Positions 34,944 through 47,028 of a stretch of 64,000 bases of DNA are shown in pieces. The first letter of the stretch is position 1; the number at the start of each line of letters is the position of its first letter. This DNA comes from Andrena cerasifolii (Eukaryota; Arthropoda; Insecta; Hymenoptera; Andrenidae): contig NC_135119.1 in NCBI RefSeq assembly GCF_050908995.1, forward strand, positions 4,092,001 through 4,156,000, in the 5' to 3' direction. Made by a program: the position numbers and the translations under genes. The notes below the pieces were generated by a model that was not told where the DNA came from, searched no databases, and saw nothing but the letters and a program-made list of their open reading frames with translations.

Positions 34944-35014
34944 TACATATTTTCAATCTTCTTGCTTTTCTGACACGAAAATAGCATTCTACTCATTACA
35001 GTTTCACCAAAGTA

Positions 35015-35991
35015 GGGGAAAGGGGTGGGGGGGGGTGGCATGATGGGGTATCGTAAAAAAACCTTATAGAAAAATGCTAGACATTTGATGAAAGTACCAA
35101 AAGGAAGCCATTATTGTATTGCAATAATTAGGTCGTTGATAAAAATGAGTGGGGGAGCACGCGTCTTTGGTTTAGAACTGTGAAATCGTCCACACGCTGC
35201 GTGGATCTTATTTTGCGTACGAAAAAGACTTATAATAAATATATATTTAAAAACGGTAAGTCAATTATTTTTGTTACATTATAATCTCCATTCTATTTAC
35301 TTTAATGCGCAATATTAAAAATTTAAATATTTGTTTATTTATTATGCAAAAAACATCAGTCTCTGGAAAGCGATGGTTTGAGACAAGATGGGGTCCTTGA
35401 TACGGGGAATGATGGGGTTCATGTGAGGTTGAAACTCTATTATAATTTAAGTCGAATTTTCGTTACTTTTAATTCGGATTTGAAAATGGTAGGAACACGT
35501 AAGGAAAAACTACACGAGGAAAATGGTCAAAAGAAGTTATGAAGGAATCTCTAGATGAAGTTTTAACCCCACAAAATGGGGTACAAGAAAGCTGCTCGAG
35601 AATATTGCCTTCCACAAGCAACAGGGGAACGTTGTGTCCAAAAATTGAAACAGGGAAATGAAGTGGCCATTCTGATATGATTCCGCAACTCCTGTACGAG
35701 GGGTGGGAAGAAAACAATTTAGAAGAAATTCATATTTGCATCGATTGTGGAAATATTTAGGGGAACCGACTTACCCCCTTTTCGGTACCCCGTCTTACCC
35801 CGTGGCAGGGGCAAGATTGTTTTTCATTACTTTTTTTTAAATTTTAATAACTTCGAATTTTTATTTAAATGTTGCTCAAACATTAAACTGTTAACTTATA
35901 ATTATATATTGATTCATAAAACGTAAATGTAAGGTATAATTATCAATTGTTTTGCATGTCTGCTTAGCTTCCCCATCATGCCCCCTTCCCC
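35015..35991 (+). mobile_element. 977-bp pogo-type element with broken transposase start
   Basis: TA (35013-35014 and 35992-35993) borders GGGGAAAGGGGTGGGGGGGG and an inverted right end of GGGGAAGGGGGCATGATGGGG type. GATGGGGT-like boxes repeat inside both ends (35041, 35389, 35408 and the inverse around 35795-35805). A frameshifted helix-turn-helix stretch lies in the middle (separate entry). Confidence 0.8.
35484..35690 (+). pseudogene. pogo-type transposase N-terminal fragment, frameshifted
   Basis: The frame opens MVGTRKEKL at 35484. After a shift, KWSKEVMKESLDEVLTPQNG runs 35521-35580, and after one extra base YKKAAREYCLPQATGERC runs from 35582 to a stop near 35680. The pattern W...M..(A/S)L..V..G...KKAAREY.(V/L)P.AT is the standard helix-turn-helix region of Tigger/pogo-like transposases. 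No DDE domain survives. Two frameshifts inactivate it. A minus-strand open frame at 35469-35717 is only its shadow. Confidence 0.75.
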
Positions 35992-35993
35992 TA

Positions 35994-37243
35994 CCAGTAA
36001 GTTCATAGTTTCCACTTTATAAAAAACATCTAATAGCTAAATAAAAATCCACAATGCAATAACCGAATAATATACCACAAGATTAAAATAAATCATTTGG
36101 AATGGATTATTTTAATTCGATTTCCATGCACGAAATAACACCAATGGATAATAAAAAAAATCAAAAACTGTTAAAACTAAACATTAACATGAAATGTTTC
36201 CATTTTACAATATATTAGCACGTTCCATGCAACGCGACTAAAGTTCTTTTTTTTTAAAAAAAAGCGCTTTTAATTCAGTGTCAAAATCAAATCACAGCAA
36301 AAAGTAGCTGAAATTCTGAAGATGACATAACTATTATTTTTCTTTAATTGAATATCGTAATCTACTGTTCTCGTCGCCTTTTATAGACCTACGAGGAATC
36401 TGAATTTCCACCGTGGCACAGATCGCGATAAACTGAACATGAGAAATGAAAATACAAAACTAACAGAATACATTAGTGTCTTCGTAGATGGGTGAGGACT
36501 TGTTTTTGAAGTAATATTATTAAAGCCTCGTGACAAACAAGTTACAAGACTATCGTCGAAACAATCTGAAGCAATCGACGGCACGGAAAAATGATGGTAA
36601 ACAACCAGACAAACAATCAGGAGGTCGAACGATACGCAATTCAAGATTTCCCGGATAAGAACGCCAACCCGACACTCAATAATGATGCCCATGAGAATGA
36701 GTCAAGCGTTAAGGGGTGGTTGTCGGCTTAAAGAGTTAAAGGGGGAATATCCATATTTCGCTGCAAAGTTCTAGGCGTACGTGAAATTATCCTTTATATT
36801 CCTGTCCCCGTGCTTTATTTAGTTAATGAATATTATATACGTATTATAGATATTCATTCAACATTATGAGATGAAAATATAGACGTTTTAATTCGATATT
36901 ACTTGTAATTTCATCTCTCTGAAATTCGTGAATGTTTAAAGGTAAAGCATAGTAGTGAATGTAGAAATGAAATTTTATTCGAAAAATGTGGACGATTGCC
37001 AATACTTGCAACTTTTAAATACTCTATATATAAATAGAAAATAGCGTAGTAAGTGCAGAAATAAAAATTTTGTCAAGAATATAAAGATGAATAACATTGT
37101 ATGCAAATGCAATTTTACCCAATGCAATTGGTATTGTTAAGTATCAAAATTTTAACATAGTAATCTCAGCCTTAGCAAACGCATTGCCTCTCTACTACCA
37201 CATCAATTGAGTTACAGCATTAAGCAAAAACATTTACACACTC
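35994..37243. other. no recognisable feature
   Basis: AT-rich. A minus-strand open frame at 36381-36692 (103 codons) has no motif I recognise. A TTAAGGGG at about 36709 has no partner. Confidence 0.45.
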
Positions 37244-37690
37244 TTAAGGGGTTATACCTAGTCAGGAGGACGAAAAGAGGCGAATATTTGTGAATTTTTT
37301 TTGAAGAAGCGGAAGCGTATATTGTTACAAAACTTTTTGCGCTTAAAAGAGCAATATTTAAAGAACATTTGGTAATTTTTTCGTGGAAAAATATTTAGGT
37401 TTATAATAAAGTAACAATCCACATCCAAGAAGCATTTTTAAAAATTTGATTTTGCGGTGAGCACTGCCATTCGGAACCAGATTATCTAACTTCAAAAAAC
37501 AAAAAAGATTTCGTTGGTATATTAATGTATCCTCAGGTTGACGGAGAGAATTTTCCGATATATTAATTTAAAACAAAATGGCTTCTATTTAAAGTTGAAA
37601 TCCTGATTTTTTTCGCGTGATTTTTGTACGAAAAAATCAGGATTTCAACTTTAAATAGAAGCCATTTCGTTTTAAATTAAGAATTATTTT
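37244..37690 (+). mobile_element. TTAA-type fold-back element with internal hairpin, copy 2
   Basis: TTAA at 37244-37247, then GGGGTTATACCTAGTCAGGA. The following sequence is the inverse of the 9371-9850 element, including the stretches around CTGGTTCCGAATGGCAGTGC and the hairpin at 37578-37665. The far right end is missing. The copy at 9.4 kb keeps the opposite part, so together they outline the whole element. Confidence 0.75.
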
Positions 37691-38360
37691 TGTCAACTAA
37701 TATAAAGGGAATCTTTCCAAAACTTTAAGGGTGTTTTACTGTATATTCAGGCAACAATAACACTTTTTTTTATTCGATAATAATTCATTTAACATTGTTT
37801 TATTACTATATATATACTTCGTAGCGCCACGCCGCCGGAGTTGTCAAATTATCTACATCCTAACGAATCCAATGTTTGCCCGAAATAAAAAAGTCGTTGT
37901 TTTTATTAATTGACATGAATTTATATTGTCGATGAACGAAAAACATTTACCTATGCAGAAATTAAATTAAACCATTTTTTTTGCATAAAAGCGTCGAAAT
38001 TTTCCGTTAAAATCGTAACTTTTTTGTTAAAAAGAGTTGAAGTTAAAAAGAATTGAGTGCAACAATTTATTTGTGACCTACTTTACGAATGAATTGAATA
38101 CCCATCGTATAAATTTATACAAACATGCATATATATATCCGATTTCGTCTTATTTCTAAATTATACCAAACTCTGTGTTCCAAAAATTCTTCCAAGAATT
38201 CTAAGAACGTATATTTTTTATTCACTGTTTAAAACATGGCTTCATTGATACTTTTTACCCCCTCAATGAGTACAACTCGTTACGATAAAGAATGTTACCC
38301 TTAATATCAAGGTAAACATCAATTCTGCACCCCTTTTTGTTAAGATTTATTCATCAACCC
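37691..38360. other. no recognisable feature
   Basis: AT-rich. Nothing identified. Confidence 0.45.
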
Positions 38361-39330
38361 TAAAGGTGAAATCCGACCGCACGTGGATCGGCGAGCTTCG
38401 CACGAGACTCGCCGAGTCCCGCGCCGTGAGAACGCTCATAGCTCGCCGACTCGCGAGCCTGAGCGAGCCGTCTCGCTGAGTCCCGCGCCGTGAGAACGCT
38501 CATGGATCGCCGATTCGCGAGCCTGGGCAAGCCTGGGCGAGCCGAGCCAACTCGCCCAGTCCCGCGCCGTGGGAACGCTCATGGCTCACCAACTCGTGGG
38601 CCTGGGCGAGCTTGGCACGAGACTCGCTGATCCCACGCGCTGTCAGAACATGGCTCGCGAGCCTGGGCAAGCCTAGGCGAGCCGAGCCGTCTCGCCGAGT
38701 CCCGCGCCGTGAGAACGCATATGGATCGCCGGTCCACGTGCCGTCAGATTTCACCTTAACATGGAACACCGCCCAACTGTTAAGGTGAAATCAGGCGGCT
38801 CGTGGCTCCGCAAACTGGCTTGGCTCGTCTAGCTCATCAAGGCGGCTTGACGAGCCTGGGCGAGCCGAACCATGACCGATCAGACGGCTCGTGGCTCCGC
38901 GAACTGGCTCGGCTCGTCCAGCTCGTCAAGGCGGCTTGGAGAGCCTAGGCGAGCCGAACCATGACCGATCAGACGGCTCGCGGCTCCGCGAACTGGCTCA
39001 GCTCGTCTAGCTCAGGCTTGTAGAACCTGGGCGAGCCGAGCCATGACCGATCAGACGGTTCGCGGCTCCGCGAACTGGCTCAGCTCATCAAGTCGGCTTG
39101 GTGAGCCTGGGCGAGTCGAGCCATGACCGATCAGACGGCTCGTGGCTCCGCGAACTAGCTCGGCTCGTCTAGCTCATCAAGGCGGCTTGGCGAGCCTAGG
39201 CGAGCCGAACCATGACCGATCAGACGGCTCGTGGCTCCGCGAACTGGCTCGGCTCGTCTAACTCATCAAGACGGCTTGACGATCCTGAGCGAGCCGAGCC
39301 ATGACCGGTCAGACGGCGCGTGGATCGCCA
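38361..39330 (-). mobile_element. GC-rich GGTGAAA-ended composite repeat, locus B
   Basis: The inverse arrangement of locus A. The outer end is TAAAGGTGAAATCCGACCGC (38361). The first block has GTGAGAACGCTCATGGATCG-type units. At 38756-38783 is the junction TTAA, spacer CATGGAACACCGCCCAACTG, TTAA, each side followed by GGTGAAA. A tandem array follows with unit starts (GATCAGACGG) at about 38878, 38967, 39049, 39129, 39218 and 39307, i.e. ~89 bp with shortened versions of 80-82 bp. The right outer end is lost near 39330. A frame crossing 38500-38769 has a repetitive translation and is not a gene. Confidence 0.7.
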
Positions 39331-40631
39331 ATCGAAACGCGAGTTATTCAACTAAATACATTTCCAAACCCCAAATTTGAAGGGTAATTCCACCCCCTAA
39401 ACATGGATTTCCGCCGGCAAAAAGAAAATACGTGTCCAATACATTTAGGAAGGTACTCTAGCTGTACGCCGAGTTTCATCAAAATCGGTGTGTAAAGCCG
39501 TGGAACACACTCTGACACGCCTGTGCAGTCAGTTGCATTATAATTAAAGCACACGCATAAAACGCCCTTGTATCTGAGGCAGTTGGATGATGTTCCTCGT
39601 AAGTGTGTGGAATCTGGAATCACCAGTGAAAGCTGCGACCCATAAATTTTTATACAGGTACTATATGCTTGCAAAAAACGCACAGACGATAACTTGGGTT
39701 ATCCAATAAGGTCCACCCAAAACCTTGGCACGCTATGACGGTGAGCGATTTAATCTGACGAACGTGTTAAGAAAATACTCCTTAATAAAGAATGGAGTGC
39801 GAAGGGCATTGTCCAGAACGATGTCTGTGCAACAGAATGGCGAAGGCTTACATCTATAGACATGCAACACGTGTCGGTAAGTATCCGGCGCACAGATAGA
39901 CAAGCCGGTAAATAATTTAGCATCCCATGCCGCCCGACAGTCTGCCGCCCCTGTCCGTAAATCCACAATAGAGCTTCTCTCCCACTTGCTGCTGTTACCT
40001 TTACCCTTTCTCGTTACAGAACGTGAATCAATTACGGGTCCCGGGGCATACATACTTGCACACGCGGCCCGTAATCGAGCCAGCCAATTGACATCTGTCC
40101 GCGTTCTGTCACTGCATTGACAGCTGGAATTTGTGGACCATGCGGGATGAGTGAATTCATCATACCCCTCCATCTACCGTACCCTTTGTGTTTCTTTTTT
40201 TTCGAATGGCAAGCAGATTTAATATACGTGGGCACTTTTCGAACGCGAGTTCAACCGTTACGGTGGAAAACTGGGTCGAATCGTTTCCCGTAAACGTGTT
40301 CCGCGTCGATATTGCACAATACGTTATCACGATTCAGAAATGACAATTCTTGGACAATTGGAATTTAATTTCCAACGAATCGAGTAGAAATGGAAATTGG
40401 ATGGTGCTGTAGGTTGTGAGCATTTTTTCTTTTAAAAGAAATGGGGTGTTATGAGGAAGTTCGAAATTTTACGCGTAATGTGAACGGGATGTGATCGGAA
40501 ATTGGGTGTACACTGGATGAATCAATGATAATTTCGTGGGGGAAAATTGATTTAGGTATATGCTGTATACCTTTACCCTCAAGGGCCGATGCTTCTGGCG
40601 ACCGAATGGTAGACCGTGACTAGGTCAATTT
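39331..40631. other. no gene recognised; repeat fragment at 39365-39495
   Basis: 39365-39495 distantly matches the right arm of the 17.6-kb inverted repeat (ACCCCCTAAACATGGA, GAAAATACGTGTCCAAT). The overlapping minus-strand frames at 39348-40235 (up to 146 codons) show no domain or codon-like constraint that I can point to. The block 39900-40300 is GC-richer and could be unique host sequence. Confidence 0.35.
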
Positions 40632-41055
40632 AGACACAAATGCACCTTTCTTTTTTCTTTTATCACTTGATATTTTGAATTATATATGTGAAATTAAAAG
40701 ATATGGACTTGGTCAGTTTTACCAACAAGCCAACGAATTATTTGTACTAGAACCGATAAGAGATCAGCTTGCGCCGAAGAAAATTGTTGGTGAAACTGAC
40801 CAAGTCCATATCTTTTAATTTTATATATATAATTCAAAATATCAAGTGATAAAAGAAAAAAGGAAGGTGCATTTGTGTGTGTATATATATATGTATATGT
40901 ACATTTCTTCAAGGATTTCTTCGGCGCAAGCTGATCTCTTAATAAATGTACATATATATGTATATATATGTATATCTCTTATCGGTTCTAGTACAAACAA
41001 TTTGTTGGCTTGTTGTTAAAACTGACCAAGTTCATATCTTTTAATTTTCAGTAAA
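40632..41055. repeat. compound palindrome with a third arm copy and AT/GT microsatellites
   Basis: Arm A (40632-40735, GACACAAATGCACC to TTTTACCAACAA) returns inverted at 40784-40879. The loop segment (TGTACTAGAACCGATAAGAG and ATCAGCTTGCGCCGAAGAAA, 40744-40783) returns inverted in two pieces at 40916-40940 and 40975-41000. The latter is followed by a second inverted copy of the inner arm to 41048. TATATG-type microsatellites lie at 40878-40900 and 40947-40977. Confidence 0.75.
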
Positions 41056-41150
41056 TACGAATTTAAATTTGAATCAATCACAATAAATCGGATAATAATT
41101 TAAAGCTATTACAAAATACATAAATTTTTCCCCATAGGTATGGATTTTTA

Positions 41151-41846
41151 TTAGGGGGGGGGGGGTGGTACTCTAATGTATCTGTCCGTTTTTCAACGTC
41201 AACTTCGGGAATTTATGTTACAAAAACTATAAGTTTATACTATGTGGCGTTTTGCCTGCATATTATGGTATGTTTGAAATAATACCCAGAATTTTTTTGA
41301 ACTTTTTTATCGCACATATACATAGATATAGTGGGCAACGCAAACATCTTTAAAAAAATCTTTTTCGGCGGGCGTTGGTGTGGGAACTGTTCTAGTCATC
41401 CAAAATGGTAAAACTAAGGTTTATTTTCTTTATTATGTGTGTCGTTATGGCTGGAACCACGCAGGCCCCCTAACAATAAAAACTTGCAGAATGACAGCAT
41501 TTTGAAGAAAGTGTTCAATTTTTGCTCATAATTTTAGCTGTTTTCGTTCTGTGGAATTAATTTTGTACAAGATAGACACTCGTCCGTGGTTCCAACCATA
41601 GCGACTAACATAATAAAGGAAATGAACCTTAGTTTTTCCATTTTGGATGACTAGAACAGTTCCCACACCAACGCCCTTCGGAAAAGAATTTTTTTCGTGA
41701 AGCTTGCGCCACCGACTATATGTGCGATAAAAAAGTTCAAAAAAATCCTGAGTTTTACTTCAAACATACCTTAATATACAGGCAAAACGCCGGATAGTAT
41801 AAATTTATAAAATTTGTTAAATATATTCACTAGAGTACCCCCTTAA
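41151..41846. mobile_element. ~696-bp TTAA-type fold-back MITE
   Basis: The left end TTAGGGGGGG...GGTACTCTA (one base lost from TTAA) pairs with the right end TAGAGTACCCCCTTAA (TTAA 41843-41846). The arms (~300 bp) mirror each other, e.g. GTTGGTGTGGGAACTGTTCT (41384) and its inverse near 41655-41672, and TATCGCACATATA with TATATGTGCGATA. Centre near 41480-41570. No coding sequence. Confidence 0.85.
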
Positions 41847-42486
41847 TGTATTATAGTAAAAAATTTAGAAGGTAATCGCTTCAAGTAGTCTTTGAGGATT
41901 TTAGTATGGAATGATGGACTGGTCAATTTTACCAACAAGCCGACGAATTGTCCTGTTAAAATTCATTGAGAAATTCATTAGTTGCAATGTCAAATGTATT
42001 GCTTATTTAAAATTTATAACTATATTGAATATAGCAACAATTTTATATCTATGTAAACTCTGTTTAAGGAGATAAAATGTTCACTGTTATTAAACGTCTG
42101 TGACACTTAATATGCAGAGTAGATCAAATCGTCCTTTACGATTAAATGAAGAGTTCTTGCTGCCATCATGGAAAATGCCAACCTCGTATAAACTATGTTA
42201 AGAAGTTTACGTGCCTGTAAGTGAGCACGTAAAGCTTCACTTAAATACGTTACAAGGTAACTGAAGCTCGCTCATATGAATTATGCTGTTTCTCATTTAG
42301 TTAGCGATAATGTAATGCGATTCATGTAACGTTACATACATTGTAACAAATTTTCCATAAAGTAAACAATAAGGCACCTGTTGTACTAGTTACTGAAAAC
42401 GGGATAAATTAATCAGTTCTCTGAAAAAAAGGCTATCTTCATCACGAAAGAATAGTGTAATAACGATTCCGTTGTTGGGTAGTGTT
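41847..42486. other. no recognisable feature apart from a short arm fragment
   Basis: 41911-41950 repeats the GGTCAATTTTACCAACAAGC segment of the 40.6-kb palindrome. The remainder is AT-rich with nothing recognised. Confidence 0.4.
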
Positions 42487-43169
42487 CAGGGGCGGATTTG
42501 GGTATAGGCAAAGTGGGCTGCAACCTGGGGTGGCAAATTTTGGGAAGCGACAAATTTTAGGCCAATGAAATTAGAAAATATTTGCGAGAACTTTAAAACC
42601 AATTCACTTTTTTTCATGTAGCGAATCAGCAATAATACATGTGTGAGTTGCCATATTGAATTAATTTTTTAAATTGTCTAGACTCTTACAAATTAATCCT
42701 TCGTTCACACATTTCCTTTTTTCGATCAACTTTGATATACCTGAATCTAAAGAATCCAATTATTATGAAAAAAATCGTGGGTCAATTTCAAGGTCTCTAG
42801 AATGTTTTCTAATAGTTTCTTTTATTGAAATTTTAGCACAGTTTCTGTAAAATAATTCTAGATTACCGCATGTCGAGAAAAAGCGAAGAAAATCTTTAAA
42901 AAATTGTAACTATTACAAATTTAATTATTAGAAGCTAAAAATCTACAGAGTTGTTGTTCGGATATAATATTCTGAGAGAAATAATAGTTTGTAAGTAGGC
43001 TTTGGGAAAAAGGTATTTACTTTGCATATAGAATGTACAGACAAAATCAGCTTATGGGTGGCGCGCACCCAGAGTGTCAACGAAGTGTTAAAATATTTGA
43101 TAATATTTCGCGGAAAGGGTAGCAGACGCTTGTTAGCCTAGGTGCGCCAAATCTCCAAATTCGCCCTGG
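42487..43169. mobile_element. hAT-like non-autonomous element, 683 bp
   Basis: The left end is CAGGGGCGGATTTGG and the right end read inverted is CCAGGGCGAATTTGG. Flanking 8-mers GTAGTGTT (42479-42486) and GTACTGTT (43170-43177) differ at one base. It has a single copy of the GGGAAGCGACAAATTTT unit that is tandem in the 30940-32238 relative. It shares that element's TTTCATGTAGC and GTGAGTTGCCATATTGA stretches. No transposase. Confidence 0.8.
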
Positions 43170-43225
43170 GTACTGTTTTATAATATCGGCCTCAACATGT
43201 CGCGTAGACTAAAACCACTGACTAC

Positions 43226-43740
43226 TTAAGGGGCTAGGCCACCTTGGACGGAGCAAAATTGCAGTCACATTCGGCATTTTTTTAGGAAGATAATGAAATA
43301 AACAGAAAATTTAATTTTAAGCCTGTTATTGTACAACTCTCGCCGGAAAAAATCGTATTTTTTTTCCTACAAAATGGCGGCGGTAGAGCCGTGATACGCA
43401 AGATCTTGAGGAGCGACGTTTTCACGTTGTTCAATCTCACGGCTATACCGTTTGACCTAGATCAAAAAACCAAAAAGTTTTATTTTCTGCATGCCTAAAA
43501 CTAGAGAAGTACGTAGGGAAATCCAGAAACATTAATTTGTCTCGAAATGGTGGCCATGGGAAGAAAAACTGCATTTTTTTTTTTAAATTGTCAATTGCAA
43601 AGAATATATTCAAGATATCGCAAAACCGCTACGTACTTCTCTAGATTTAGTCACGTAGAAAATAAAACTTTTTGGTTTTTTGTTCTAGGTCAAACGGTAT
43701 AGCCGTGAGATTGAACACAGTGGAAAACATCGCTCCTTTA
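43226..43740 (+). mobile_element. TTAA-type element with inverted arms, right end replaced by microsatellite
   Basis: TTAA at 43226-43229, then GGGGCTAGGCCACCTTGGAC. Inner arms at 43405-43520 and 43628-43735 mirror each other (ATCTCACGGCTATACCGTTT and its inverse; CTAGAGAAGTACGTAG and its inverse). The right TTAA end is not visible, because the AAT microsatellite starts immediately after the right arm. Confidence 0.65.
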
Positions 43741-43741
43741 G

Positions 43742-43991
<250 letters not shown>

Positions 43992-44497
43992 CAACGGGAA
44001 TACCCTTTAGTACACAAAACATGTTAACTAGTACAAAGAGAAATGAGTCAGGTAACATATTCTAATAACCTAAGCATAATATGAATATGAGATTATTTTA
44101 AACATCCATATTCGCATCGACAACGCATAAACATATGAATTCCCCATGTTTGTAGTAAACAGATCAACCCTCGAAGATACTGCCTCTAATGTGATGGCAG
44201 TTTAGATTCCGACTTCTTGCGTGGCAAACGAATCTACGTTGTACTGCAAGAGTTGGCTATAAATTACTGCAACACAGAGTTCTCGAATGTTTATTATAGA
44301 TTTCTAATGTGAACATTTAGGTTTATGGTTATTAACCATCACACTATACCAGACTGAAATGCTCTCTTTAAGGAAGAACCTCACGTTTCGACCGAAAGTG
44401 CCAAAGTCTCAGGAAACATAAAGTTCTGAATTAAAGACGATCATAAATAACTAATTTCGAGGACCCCGTGTGTTCGATTAAGATATGTATTGGATAT
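43992..44497. other. no recognisable feature
   Basis: AT-rich spacer. Nothing identified. Confidence 0.4.
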
Positions 44498-45150
44498 TAT
44501 TATTATTATAGAAAATTAAACGGGCATTGCCCAATACAAAGCACAGTTACAACGACGTGATAGGATTTTCCTGACACAATAGTATGAAGAGCTTCCAACT
44601 GAAAGAGGAACTACTACCGGAAAAGAAGTCGACATAGTCTACACAGGAGCTAGCATTGAACATTAAGCGATTCATTGGATCAAGTGACCCATATTTAGAT
44701 TTGAATTTGCGGTATACGAAAGGTGGCCTTTCTCTGACACATCTGGTAGGAGCATATAGATCAACGAGTTCCAGAAGTGCAGAACAATTAATTTCACTCT
44801 TTATGATCTTAAAAAGAAAGGCCATGTCCGTTACAGTTCTGCGCGCAGAAAGCGTTGTCACATTAAGTTTAACAAGTATCGATGCAAAATCATGATCCCA
44901 GACAGGCCTGTGAATGTGTAATTTATATTCTGCAAACCGACATAAAACCTATGTTGCACCCTTTCCAGTTAAGTATTTGTATTCAATTGTCTTTGGAGAC
45001 CATATAATGGATGCATACTCTAAATGAGGCCTAACTAAGGATGTGTACAATAACTTCAAAGTACTTACATTTACAAAGTCAGCAGAGAAACGTTTCATGA
45101 AACCCAAAGTCTTCAAGGCTTTGTTAGTAATCACTGAATAGTGTTTGGAA
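44498..45150 (-). pseudogene. non-LTR retrotransposon ORF2 3' part, broken
   Basis: On the minus strand 45134-44949 encodes ITNKALKTLGFMKRFSADF and then LYTSLVRPHLEYASIIWSP, the reverse-transcriptase segment downstream of the catalytic core. After a gap with lost frame, 44861-44547 encodes the C-terminal end (LSARRTVTDMAFLFKIIKSE ... PMNRLMFNAS). The 3' end meets a short (TAA)n tract at 44498-44511, like the tails of some LINEs. It is homologous in layout to the plus-strand fragment at 49393-50068 (WSP motif, LFKI/LFIHRI..N, PINR motif). It is 5'-truncated and frameshifted, hence dead. The LINE clade is uncertain (Jockey/I/CR1-like). Confidence 0.75.
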
Positions 45151-46514
45151 AAATCTATTCATCAAAGCAAATGAAAGAAAGTGACGTACGATGGGCATTT
45201 ATAGTGGCCCACCGTGTATACAAATCAATTTTCCACTATTGAGTAGCCCAGGAATTCGTTTCAGGATTTAATTTAACACCACCGAAATACCAATTGTGGT
45301 GTGTTGGAGCTTGCGGGACGCAGTTTAAGAACTAATCTAATTCAACTTGATTCCCGATAAACCGGAATAAAGTACTTGGAAGCATCGGGCATCAACGCAC
45401 GACGTGTGAACAACGCAGATGCATTAGCAGGAACTCTCGTTGAAAAGTTAACGGGCAGATCAAGAAGTTTCTCGCATTTGGATACAACTTTCGGAGAAGC
45501 TTAATCCATTCCCGTCCGAAGGCTCTGCAAACGCTTCGGATTTACACCGCTGTAATTTATGGCACCTTCTTTTCCTCGGCTGAATGCTCCCTGCTACTCC
45601 GCACACTTCTTTGAGATCTTGTATCGTACGCTCACCAGTACACTCGGCGTTATTTCCTTCTTGTTAAGCGTTACTGGGATGTTGATACACGATGTAAGAT
45701 GCAGTTGAGAAGTTGTGCCGTGGAACGATAAATTCTTCAACTATGCATTTCTTGCGATGCTTTCAGAATCAATGGCTGTTTTAAGCGTGTTCGAGAGCAT
45801 TAATTTCAAAGAGTTTAAAAAAAAATCAAGGGTGAGTAAGTGGCATCATTGATACAGAGTTTAGCTTTCATTTGCCGGCTACTTTCTCGTTATTATAGTT
45901 CAAGTGAACAATGTGGGGAACAAAGGAGGATCGTGCACTTTTTTACAGAATGCAAAATTTCGTGGTCATTAGGATTTATAAACTCCACTTTTTTCTCGTA
46001 AAGTATTTATTTTGTATGCGTTTATGGTGAAACCGACGAGAACAAAAATATTAATATTTTTGAGAGGGCTCTGTATATGAAGGATATGGGTTTTGCAACA
46101 GGGAATGTCAAAAACAGCTTTATCGAGAAAATTAAGTTTTAATTCTTAATCTATCAGTAACGAAATAAGCTTCAATGAATTTAATTTTCTTATATCATTT
46201 TCTTCGTAAATAATTTCTTATTTTATCTTGACGACAGGAGTTTCTCCTCAGGCAAAGAGTGGGGAAAAATCTTTAACGTTATCTTACGGAGGTATTTGAA
46301 CTTTATAACCCGTTGTGATTCGACAATTCTGTAGTCCCAGTTGCCACCAACAAAATATGCTACAAATCCCTAAACTACGAAAAGTGGACATTCCCAGTTT
46401 TTCCCCTTACCCTTTATATATTAGTAATCACTAGTTATATTCCTGAATATATGGGAAAGTGTATTAATCCTTTCAGATCAGTTGATCTCACGAATTTTAT
46501 TAAAAGTATTTTTC
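45151..46514. other. no recognisable feature
   Basis: Mixed sequence, GC-richer at 45400-45720. No gene or repeat I can support. Confidence 0.45.
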
Positions 46515-46715
46515 TACCTATTTACCTATTCACCTATTCACCTATTCATCTATTCACCTATTCACCTATTCACCTATTCATCTATTCACCTATTCACCTA
46601 TTCACCTATTCACCTATTCACCTATTCACCTATTCACGTATTTACCTATTTACCTATTTACCTATTTACCTATTTACCTATTTACCTATTTACCTATTTA
46701 CCTATTTACCTATTT
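46515..46715. repeat. 8-bp minisatellite (ACCTATTY)n
   Basis: About 25 units. The first ~14 are mostly ACCTATTC (with ATCTATTC variants) and the last ~10 are ACCTATTT, with one ACGTATTT at the switch. Open frames through it (YLFTYSPIHLF pattern) are artefacts of the repeat. Confidence 0.95.
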
Positions 46716-46869
46716 ATGTATGTAAGTGTAAAAGTATGAGAAATTGTTACCTACAACCTCGTTCACATCTGAATATAGGTACGTCCAATTTTAGACAGTA
46801 TTATATTTTTAAATAACATATTTTGCTTCGATAATAAATGTAATGTTCTAGTAATACCTAAGATCTACA

Positions 46870-47028
46870 TATGGGTCGTTTATTTTGAAAGTGACCTAAG
46901 TCCATTTATATTTAAAAAGTTTTTATATATAAATTTTTAATACTAACTTCAAGTTGTACATGTTACTACAGTCAACAATAAAAAAGGGACAAATGGACTT
47001 AGGCCACTTTCAAAATAAACGGCTCATA
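46870..47028. mobile_element. 159-bp MITE with ~38-bp terminal inverted repeats
   Basis: TATGGGTCGTTTATTTTGAA at 46870 and the inverse (TATGAGCCGTTTATTTTGAA) at 47028; the match continues through AGTGRCCTAAGTCCATTT. Only a few differences between arms. The boundary with a TA or TATA target is ambiguous. Confidence 0.8.

Noticed and set aside
39733..40173. 146-codon minus-strand open frame
   Set aside because: Its translation shows no domain, and overlapping frames on the same strand are similarly open; the GC-richer composition alone can explain it.
46451..46816. 121-codon frame with YLFTYSPIHLF pattern resembling a membrane protein
   Set aside because: Low-complexity translation of the 8-bp minisatellite; the hydrophobic look is an artefact.
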